Source of the DNA: Hypericum androsaemum
Lineage: Eukaryota > Streptophyta > Magnoliopsida > Malpighiales > Hypericaceae
Direction: 5' to 3'
Length of the DNA stretch: 64,000 nt
NCBI GenBank assembly: GCA_963995505.1
Contig: OZ023186.1
Coordinates: forward strand, 19,909,570-19,973,569
Positions within the stretch are counted from its first letter, which is position 1, and each line of letters starts with the position of its first letter. Position numbers and translations under genes: made by a program. Shown here one piece after another: positions 55,671 through 64,000 of this stretch. A model generated the notes under the pieces. It was not told the origin of the DNA, searched no databases, and was given only the letters and a program-made list of their open reading frames with translations.

Positions 55671-56930
55671 CAGATAATGGGCTCACGTCAAGTTAATATT
55701 AGGAATAGTGATGTACGGTCGAGAAGAGGTATCCTGAGGAGACCGAAATATGAGTTGCAATACTTGATCCCGATATTCTTTGTAAGAAGCATTTCTTGGA
55801 TTAAGAAAGTTGGACTTTGCCGGTGTGGGGGGTGGGTTTGGGTTTCGAAAACGTGGCCTTCCACGATAATACAAAAGGTTGTGATGGCAAGATACATCAT
55901 TTGTTGGAAGATGACATGTCTTATCAGATGGTCCGACAGCTAGAGACTATCCGAGCCTCTTGCTAATAAAAATTGAAATAATTGAATCTGTTTTATGTGT
56001 TTTAAATCACTGAATAATCAAGTGAGAATCTGTAATATCAGATGATACTAAAATAAATTTTGCGCTATTATGATTGCTATTTGAACGTGGCCTTTAATTT
56101 AAGTAATTGCCGACACGATTAATTAATATTATCAATTTACAACTTTTTTAACGGATAATTGGAAAGTGACAATAAATATTTATTAAAAGAGTTTAAATTA
56201 ATCTACTTAACAAGCCACTCACTAGGTGGTATCAACTAAAAAAAATAAACGTACAACTCCATGGCATTGAATTCTTTTAGAAAAGAGTATTCAATGACTT
56301 GAATGTCGCGCAAATTGGAAAAATTTCGAGTGGTTAGCCGATTGAAAATTTTGGGAGTGAATTTGGTCCTAACCGTACAAATTATGTTAGGCCCATTCTG
56401 GAGATATTTTCAGCCTTTGGATGAATCCAAATAAAAATAGAATCTGATCGGGTGGACAACGTGAGGCAGGGTAATTTTGTCCATTTACCCTTATCCATCT
56501 CTCTCCTCCCTCACTTTTCAACGCACTCTCGAGACTTGAACGAGAGATTTAGTACTGCTGTCATTTCTTTGGATAAAAGGAGGTGTGCTTTTTTCGATGA
56601 CTGGTAATCTTAGTATGGAGTTTGGACCATGTCTTCGACTAGCTGTCATCTAGTAACTTTTTCTATGTGCGAAGATAGCTTCAAGGTTGCTTTCTTTTTC
56701 TCCTGTGTGTGGAAGAATGTACAAGTGTATCAATGATATGCAAGTTGTATGAACATTAATTACTTTTCAATTAGCTGAGCTACTTGTTGCAGATTTGAAA
56801 CCATACATTTTAAAGGCCAAAAATTAAAGAATATTATGCAGTGAGTGATTTGGTGAGCTTTTTTTTTCACCTTTTTGATGTTGCAGATTTATTGAACCAA
56901 ATATAGGATTGTATTGGGATAGTATTAGGG
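55671..56930. other. Intergenic with TNL-flank trace
   Basis: No gene recognised. 56090-56130 and 56260-56350 resemble parts of the TNL 5' flank (TTTAATTTAAGTAATTGCCG, GAGTATTCAATGACTTGAAT). Confidence 0.35.
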
Positions 56931-56989
56931 ATGATGAACCAAATGGATGGAGAAGTAGTTATTGCTATTTCATTTTTGTTTAATTTGTA

Positions 56990-57340
56990 TGTTACAAATT
57001 ATGTTTATATATCGAATAATTTATCATGTTATAATATAATAATTTATCATATTATCATATTTTATCATGATACAATAATTTATTACGATACAAGGCAACC
57101 ACTCCATTATATTAAATAGTATGCCACATTTAATATAATTGTACGCCCGTTTATATTAAATAATTTGTCCGGTTATATCAAATCGTATGTCAAATTATAC
57201 CTGAATGGTATGTCGTGTTATTAAATAATTAATTAAATTATATATTGATTAGTATGTCTATTATATTAAATAGTTTGCACGGTTATATCCAATGGTATGC
57301 TCATTTATATCCAATGGTATGTTCGGTTATTAAAAATAAT
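56990..57340 (+). repeat. AT-rich degenerate short tandem repeats
   Basis: Recurrent units of about 20-25 bp with TATATTAAATAGT.TG, TATATCCAATGGTATG and TTATCATATTATC, grading into the CATGCCATTT-type repeat family. Confidence 0.7.
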
Positions 57341-57569
57341 TACAATAAGAAAGTTAGATAATTAATTAAATAATATTTTTATTAAAAAATAAATTTTAAG
57401 TAAAAAAGAATGAAAAGCGCGTGATACCACTAGAATAGGAAAATTATTTAATTAATTACCAACCCCACTCTCACTCCCACTCCCAAAAATGACACCCTTT
57501 CATCTTCCCTTTTTATTTTTTCTCATTCTGTCCCTGTCAAGATTGGTCTTAAATTCTTTGTTCGAGTTC

Positions 57570-57760
57570 CACATCTGGTTGGGAAAAATTCATTTATACA
57601 TCTTCCAAGAAACTGCGTACCCAACCTTTTTTCCAGTCATGTTAGTACACCCATTGATCTTACAGTCAGTCATTAGTCATTTTATATTATGATTGTTGTC
57701 GGTTCAAGTGGCTTTTAATTTAACTAATTGTTGTCTGTAGTTCACCTAATCTTTAATTTA
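57570..57760 (+). repeat. TNL 5'-flank block, partial copy
   Basis: CAAGAAACTGCGTACCCAAC, CCCATTGATCTTACAGTCAG and GGTTCAAGTGGCTTTTAATT match 34180-34290; it stops before the second half of the block. Confidence 0.75.
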
Positions 57761-57869
57761 GTACTATCCATGTTAGTCAAGCCTCAATCCCGGATACTCT
57801 CTCAATGCAATATATGTGTGCAATGTTAAGAAATCTAATTTATTTATTTTAAAAGTTCTGATACTATTT

Positions 57870-58990
57870 AAGTTGTCATGCCCCAGAAATCGGGCATGCC
57901 AACTGCCTCGAAAGAAAACTACCTCGAACGGGCTACAATAACCATAATTCAAACTTTAAACAAAATTAAATCCACCATCCTTATTCCAATACTATGATAG
58001 TCTTTTTAAAAAGTAAAACCATATGGCGGTAAAATAAATGCATGCTTCGGCCTCACGTTATCTCTTGTCCTACATCCGATCCCGAGCCACACCTGACAAA
58101 TCTAAAACAAGCAGCATTTTTGATAAATTATGCAACTCAGTAAGTCGTCTCTATTTCCTTCCTACTTGCATCCATATAACCAATATTAAATCAGATAAAC
58201 TATTATAGGCATCACAAAATACGTCAAACAGATCTTGTAGTTCACAATTTAACGAGACATAACATTTGCAACAAGTAACGGACACTCAGGAGTACCACCT
58301 AATTTATGATGGGATCCCGCGAGTCACAGATAGGATACACCCTCTCCGCAGGCACATATTATTCCAAACATTCTCGCGGGTCACAGACAGTATATAACTT
58401 CTCTGCAGACACAGATACGTAGGAAGAATCACATCACAGACTAGGCCAGAAAGATCAGATTTTGAGACCAGAACAGATTTCTTTACAGAACAAATTTTAG
58501 ATTAACAAATCAGAACAAGATTATCGAAATAGACTACAATAAACTAACACGAGTCACACAAGTCTTTAAGAATACTAACGCTTGTCCATGGTCACAGAAT
58601 AATACTCGTGCGAGTCCTAAACTAACACTAACATATATCCTTGTCAGAATCAAGTTCGTGGATACGTATTAGGTTTATTCGGTGGACACTCAAATTAAGT
58701 TCCCAAAATTCTTAAAATAATTATAATATATCAAAAGTTCACGGTGTTCTTAAAATACCACTAACTTATATTTTGATCATGTTCAAGCGGATCAGAAATA
58801 ATTTGATCTACCCGATCCCGAGCCACATCTGACAAATCTGAAACTAGCATTTTTGGTGAGTTACGCAACTCAGTAAACCGTCTCTATTCTCTTCCTACTC
58901 ACATCCATATAACCAAATATTAAGTTAGATAAAATATAATAGGTATCACAAAATACGTCAAACAGATCTCATAGTTCAAGCTTTCAAAAA
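57870..58990. repeat. Decayed retroelement-like segment with direct repeat
   Basis: About 165 bp at 58079-58245 recur at 58816-58980 (CGATCCCGAGCCACA.CTGAC, TCTATT...CTTCCTAC, CATCCATATAACCA, CACAAAATACGTCAAACAGA). Two ~65-bp units CGCG.GTCACAGA lie at 58310-58410. ATGCCCCAGAAATCGGGCAT at 57880-57900 looks like an LTR edge. No coding sequence. Confidence 0.5.
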
Positions 58991-59234
58991 TAATTGTTAG
59001 TAATTAATTAAATAATTTGATTGTTGTCGGTTCAAGTGCTATTAAAAAATAATTTTTAAGTTAAAAAGAATGAAAAGCGCGTAATACCACTTGAATAAGA
59101 AAATTATTTAATTAATTACCTACTCCCACTCCCACTTCCAAAAGTGACATGCTTTTATCTCCCCTTTTTATTTTTTCCCATTTTACTCCTATCCAAATTG
59201 GTCATGAATTCTTTGTTCTAGAACCAAATCTGAT

Positions 59235-59880
59235 CCCGAAAAATTCATTTATACATCTTTGAAGAAACCAGCGTGCGCGCTTTCAAAAGAGGAAAAGCAT
59301 ACCCAACCTTTTTTCCACAGTTATGTTAGTACACCCATTGATCTTACAGTCAGTCATTAGTCATTTTATGTTATGATTGTTGTCGGTTCAAGTGGCTGTT
59401 AATTTAATTAATTGTTGTCGGTCAATTAATATACAATTAAATGTGTTATAAATAATATACTTGTTTGTCTTGTCCAATTGAAATATAGCGGGTCCCATGT
59501 CTTTCAATTCGCAGGTTCGTAGCCGGCTCCTAGAAAATAGAAGACTAATGTTTAACATAAATATTTGTTATTACAATTGGAATCCAGGGTTCACATTGGC
59601 ATGATAACAAAATTGGCATGGCTAATCATTAAAGGACGCTAATTGCGAGTACAGTAAGTTTATTAAGTTTATTGGGATGATTGATGTTTAAGTCACAGAA
59701 CTTGCAATTAGCGTGGCTGTAATCTCAAAGAAATGTCACTTTTGAAACAAAGAACCATATTCAACTAATTCTAACTTTTCGGTTCTGCTACAAAATTACG
59801 TGGTTGCTTCCGGATTGCAAATTTTAATTTGTTTCAATTCTTGTTTCATTCTCCAATTTAAAAATAAAAAATATTATGAT
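59235..59880 (+). repeat. TNL 5'-flank block, longest copy
   Basis: Colinear with 34160-34460 and then 35150-35400, without the hAT-like element found there. Shared words include GTAGCCGGCTCCTAGAAAAT, AACATAAATATTTGTTATTA, GGTTCACATTGG, CAATTAGCGTGGCTGTAATC and TTTTCGGTTCTGCTA. Confidence 0.85.
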
Positions 59881-60599
59881 TTTGAACAGGAAAAATTGCC
59901 CTCCTGTCATAGTGTTTAACAAAATATTCAGTTTGGTCCTTACTATTTTCAATAACTTACATTCTTTTTCCTAATTTAAAATAATGCACATCTCAAGATC
60001 CCTCGCTGATATTATTGGTCAACATATTTTCTTAATGACCATTTTACCCTTCCAAAAAGAGGGAAAAAAAACTCCCATCTCCTTTTTACCCTTCCAAACT
60101 TTTCAATTTTGGGCCAACAAATGTTTCAATCTCCGGCCACGATGGTAGATCCAAGCTGTTGCCAGAAGCGGGGCCCACGACCAACTTCTTCCCTCAAACC
60201 GCGACCAAGTCTGACTTAGTCCCGACGTTCTTCATCCCGACCTCAGCCGTTCCCGATCAACATCTTCTCCGGTAACCGATGAGGAGCTGCTGGAAACGGG
60301 CCGGGACTGGGTCATCTCTTGATCATCTCCTCCTCCTAACCGCCGTCGTCACCCTCCCTGGGTCATCTCTTTAACGTTGAGATGAAATTTTTTTTTGAGG
60401 TGTTCTTTTCCACCATGATTTTTTCTAAATTTTATCATGTTAAGATTTAACTGAGACTCTTAGTCGCAATCTTGCAAGAGAAGATAATTCGCTAATAAAT
60501 TATAAATATAATTATAACTAAATAATTTTTACTTATCAAAAAATAAGAGTTTGGATTGGGTACGGAGTGAAAAAATTATTCCGAACGGCTTGGAGTGAA

Positions 60600-60790
60600 G
60601 AGGAGACCGTGCTGGTATGCGCAGTTATGTAATACTGGCATGCTCAGTTATTTAGTCATGTTTATGATACTGGCGCACGTGGCTTTTTTTATTTTGGTCC
60701 TCGCAATTTTACATTTTTGCAAAAAAGATCTACTGGCATGTGCAGTTATGTGATACTAGCATGCACAGTTATGTCATAATGCCATTTGTT
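60600..60790 (+). repeat. Degenerate tandem repeat, CTGGCATGC.CAGTTATGT type
   Basis: TACTGGCATGCTCAGTTAT and close variants occur five times. Confidence 0.7.
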
Positions 60791-60939
60791 TCAGGCCTGT
60801 ATTTGTGCATATTTTTTTATTTTGGTCCTCGTATTTTAACATTTTTGTAAAAAAAAATCCGCGTGTCTTCATTCCGAACGGTTCGGAATCTGGACATTCT
60901 GTGCCCAATCCAACCCCAAAAGATAATACCTTAAAAAAA

Positions 60940-61390
60940 TTCTTGAATGTCACGCAGATCGGACAAACCCCAAGTTGTTAGCCGATTAAAAAAAATTCCT
61001 TTATACAATCTTCCAAGAAACAGCGTACCCAACCTCTTATCCACACTGTCCCTCATAAGTCAAAACCTCTTACCCACACTTTCCTTTAAAAAAACCTCGT
61101 ATCCACACTCCCATTGATCTTATTATAGTCATTAGTCATTTTATTTTATGATTGCGGTCCGTTCAAGTGGCTTTTAATTTAATTAATTGCTGCCGATCAA
61201 TTAATATACAGTTAAATGTGTTATAAATAATATACTTGTTTGTCATGTCCTACTGAAATGTAGCGGGTCCCATGCCTTTCAATTCGCAGGTTCATAATCG
61301 GCTGGTAGAAAATGGAAGACTGATGTTTAACATAAATATTTGTTATTACAATGGGAATCCAGGGTTCACATTGGCACAAAAAATTAATGT
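60940..61390 (+). repeat. TNL 5'-flank block, copy
   Basis: CCAAGAAACAGCGTACCCAA, CAACCTCTTATCCACACT, CTACTGAAATGTAGCGGGTC and TGTTTAACATAAATATTTGT match 34180-34450 closely. Confidence 0.8.
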
Positions 61391-61399
61391 CATGTACTT

Positions 61400-62090
61400 C
61401 AATTCGGTCCACATAATACCTTACTTTCTCTAGCTTTTGTTAAAAAATTCAAGGAAACAATAATGCAAACAATAGAAACGAGAGATTACGTAGTTCAACC
61501 AATTTCTCACGTTTACGAAAAGAAGGAGTATTTTATTGATGAGTTTCTAGCCACAAAACTATATATGAACTAGGGTAATCTACCTTTATATATTAGACAA
61601 ATCTTTGTATATCACGAAACCTGTCTAGATCATCTAGGAGTCTAAAACTGAGTTCGAAACAAAACTGGAAATTTTTCCAAGGAGCCAGGACCCTGGCGGG
61701 TGCCGGGAACCCTTTCTCGCCCGCAGCCCTGGCTGGCGCCAGGGACCTGGAGGGCGCCATCCCTCCTGCCAAAATTTTAATTTCCCTCTTTCTCACCACT
61801 TCTCAACAAGTTTCGCTCTGCTAATGGGAATCTTGATCAAGTAAAGGAAGCGAAGCTGTGGCTTTTGGAGCGGAAGGGAAGATGATAAGTTTTCACTTTA
61901 CTTGGGCTCAGATTCGATTTGAAACTGCCTTTTTCCAGGCCGTGTAGATTTAAGGGTGCGCCGGTTGCAAAATTGTAAAGTATCCAACTAGGAAATGGGA
62001 TCCGAAACCAACCGCACCAAAAATAAGGAAAGGAGGCAGTTATGGAAAGAAATAAACTCATAACCGCAATTCCTTATCAAGATTCTAATT
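61400..62090 (-). repeat. LTR-like segment
   Basis: On the minus strand TATATAAAGG near 61585-61595 could be a TATA box, followed by a ~190-bp leader ending in TTTTTTAACA. Upstream is a GC-rich patch with repeated GCCAGGG/CCCTGGC words (61680-61770). It resembles a solo or truncated copia LTR. The 68-codon frame 61593-61799 is not thought to be a gene. Confidence 0.35.
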
Positions 62091-62159
62091 CAAAAAGAGC
62101 AAATCACGCTACCAAAATCTTCAATTGCAATTCCTTATACTAATTATTTAATTTTTTTG

Positions 62160-62480
62160 TTATAAATATTATTAAATATTCATGCCATTTTGACGTAATC
62201 GGTCATGTCATTTTGTCATAACAGGGCATATCATGTTTACTTAATTTTATCAAATATCTCGAGCTTTATATTTTTTTATTAAAATTAGTTAATGCAAAAT
62301 ACGTATAATACTGGAATTGGTATACGATGGTGAAGGAAATTAGAGTATTATTTAATTAATTATTAAATTTTTATTTTACGTATTATTAATTATTAACTGA
62401 GCATACCATTTTCTCATACCTGGACATTCCATTTTTGAATAATCGGCATGTCATTTTGACATAACATGGCATAAGATTCA
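62160..62480 (+). repeat. Degenerate tandem repeat, CATGCCATTTTGACATAA type
   Basis: Two blocks (62185-62240 and 62395-62475) with about seven units related to those at 36140-36378. Confidence 0.75.
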
Positions 62481-63099
62481 AATACATATTTCGCCAACTG
62501 GAAGGACATCTGAAGTGAGAAAAAAAAGAAGGGCAATTTGCGAGGGACATGAGAGGTGTATTTTTCCAAACTAGGAGGACGAATATATGTTATTGAAAAT
62601 AATAAGGACTAAACCAGGGTGTTTCGTTAAATAGCAGAGATCGAAGGGTGAGTAAACAAGGACGAATATATGTTATTCGCTGAAAATCATGTTGACCGAT
62701 GACATCAACAGTGAGTCCGCCAGAGACTCGAGAGGTGCATTTTTCTAAACTAAAAAAATGAATGTATGTTATTGAAAATAATATAGACTAAACCGGATAC
62801 TTCGTTAAACACCAGAGACTAGAGGACAATTTAAAAAAAAAATACTTTGTACTTCACAAAATAGAACAATTTAAACCTTGAAATTAACTTTGGAGACACC
62901 TCACTGTCGTAAATGTTGATTGCATCATCATAAAATGATTTATTTTAATTATGTTCTTTAAAAAAATCAACAAGTTTTCCTCTTCGACCACAGCCAACTC
63001 CTCTCTGGAACTCGAGCATATCAAGACAGTCAATCCAACGATGTCAGCGAAAGAGGAACGTCTTGGACTTAAAATGTTTTATTTTAAGGGAAAATTACT

Positions 63100-63985
63100 C
63101 TCGGCCACCTGGGGTTTGCCTAAATTACTATTTCAACTTATCATATTTTGAAACCCACATTTTGGCTCCCTAGTTTGCCATCATTGAACTCTAAGGCTCC
63201 TCGCTGATGTCATCATTCATTTTTTTATTTTTTAATCAAGGAAATTAATATTATACCCTTCACTAAAAAAATGCATCTTCTTCCCCGACCATTCCGTTCG
63301 CCGGCAAATGCACCAATGTCGTCGTCACCGTCACTCACGGCTTCAGCCTTCCCCAAGGTCACAACCTCGTCATCAGAATCTCATCCCTAATCCATTTGAA
63401 GTTCTCGTCGTCGTCGTCAGTCTGTGGCGATGGAGACAGTGAGTCATCCTCGGAGCTGACTTCGAATACTAACCGACCACTAATCCTCGAAGCCCAGGCC
63501 AAAAAATTGACCACTAATCAGTCCTCATCTCCTCCCTTCTTAAAAAAAATCAACCATAACTGACAATCGAGAAGGAAAATCATCAGTTGTGGTCGCCGAT
63601 AGTGGTCATTGAAGCTGAAGCGGGGTTGGAGTCACTCGCGGTTGGGGTTTTCATCTGTTGTGGTCGTCACAATCATAGGATTCTATTTTTTGGTTAGAGT
63701 CGCTCGCGGTGGGATATTCCGAGGACGAGGTTGTGACCCTCGGGGAGGCTGAAGCCGTGAGTGATGGTTATGATGGTGTTGGTACGTTTGCCGACGAACG
63801 GAATGGTTGGGGAAGAAGATGCATTTTTTATTGAAGGGTATAATAGTAATTTCCTTGATTAAAAAAAAAATAAATAAATGATGACATCAGCGAGGGGCCT
63901 TAGAGTTCAATAATGGAAAACTAGGGAGCCAAAATGTGGGTTTCAAAATATGAGAGGTTGAAATAGTGATTTAGGCAAACCCCAG
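63100..63985. mobile_element. Foldback element with ~270-bp inverted arms
   Basis: Left arm 63100-63372 and right arm 63721-63985 are near-perfect inverted repeats: GGGGTTTGCCTAAAT, TTTTGAAACCCACATTTTGG, CTCGCTGATGTCATCATTCA, TTCTTCCCC.ACCATTCCGT and GTGACGG...GGCTTCAGCC on the left occur as reverse complements on the right. The 350-bp loop is GC-rich. The outer right end is close to the window edge, so target duplication cannot be judged. No transposase. Confidence 0.8.
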
Positions 63986-64000
63986 CCCTTTATTTTAATT

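Larger units (their letters stand above)
59885..62840. mobile_element. Putative foldback/MULE-like element, ~3 kb
   Basis: The left arm 59885-60040 (AAAAATTGCCCTCCTGTCAT, TTTGGTCCTTACTATTTTCA, CTCGCTGATATTATTGGTCA) is inverted at 62690-62840 (CATGTTGACCGATGACATCA, TTATTGAAAATAATATAGAC, AGAGGACAATTT), and a further arm copy lies at 62525-62660. The interior has a GC-rich patch at 60120-60360, a TNL-flank copy, an LTR-like segment and short tandem repeats. The span may be one large element or two nested ones; no target duplication found. Confidence 0.45.

Noticed and set aside
61593..61799. 68-codon minus frame rich in Ala/Pro
   Set aside because: Falls in an LTR-like segment with GCCAGGG repeats; no protein support.
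1..64000. CRISPR arrays, bacterial operons, rRNA genes
   Set aside because: None seen; the window is eukaryotic plant DNA.

Overview
This window looks like nuclear DNA from a flowering plant, most likely a eudicot. It has intron-containing TIR-NBS-LRR (TNL) resistance genes, a class absent from grasses, together with Athila-type Ty3/gypsy and Tnt1-type Ty1/copia retrotransposons, hAT and Mutator-like DNA elements, and AT-rich intergenic sequence. I cannot name the species. No bacterial-style operons, CRISPR arrays, rRNA genes or convincing tRNA genes are present.

Region 1 (1-15.4 kb) is a nested retrotransposon. An Athila-like element (B, + strand, 2098-13529) has both 1,792-bp LTRs, a tRNA-Asp primer site, a polypurine tract and a 5-bp target duplication (ACATT). 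It sits inside the gag gene of an older element of the same family in the opposite orientation (A, - strand: 1-2097 plus 13535-15382). Region 2 (15.4-22.1 kb) holds decayed host genes (a frameshifted small secreted-peptide gene and a frameshifted small membrane-protein gene), a truncated hAT element, dispersed tandem monomers and a ~950-bp strongly C-skewed heptamer-like repeat. Region 3 (22.1-28.9 kb) is a complete Tnt1-like copia element (- strand, TSD CCAAC) inserted 7 bp upstream of the TATA box of an intact small secreted-peptide gene. A foldback/MULE-type element carrying a piece of a class-B heat-shock factor gene follows that gene.

Region 4 (28.9-54.3 kb) is a segmental duplication. 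Copy 1 (28.9-34.1 kb) carries RPAC1 exon 1 and a TNL pseudogene (TNL1). Copy 2 (38.9-54.1 kb) carries RPAC1 exons 1-5, the 3' end of a NOP2-type rRNA methyltransferase gene, a copia relic and TNL2. TNL2's five predicted exons join into one open frame of about 1,176 codons and it is the best candidate for a functional protein gene here. TNL1 has lost part of its TIR exon and carries nonsense and frameshift changes. The TIR exon and promoter-proximal 246-bp repeat of the two copies are almost identical although the NBS parts differ by about 4%, which suggests recent gene conversion or exchange.

Region 5 (54.3-64 kb) has no convincing intact gene. It contains a truncated third TIR exon, several recurring copies of the sequence that lies upstream of TNL1, long inverted-repeat elements, an LTR-like segment and families of short degenerate tandem repeats. 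The picture is a TNL cluster that grew, shrank and decayed among transposons. All homology statements rest on motif recognition by eye; no database search was run.
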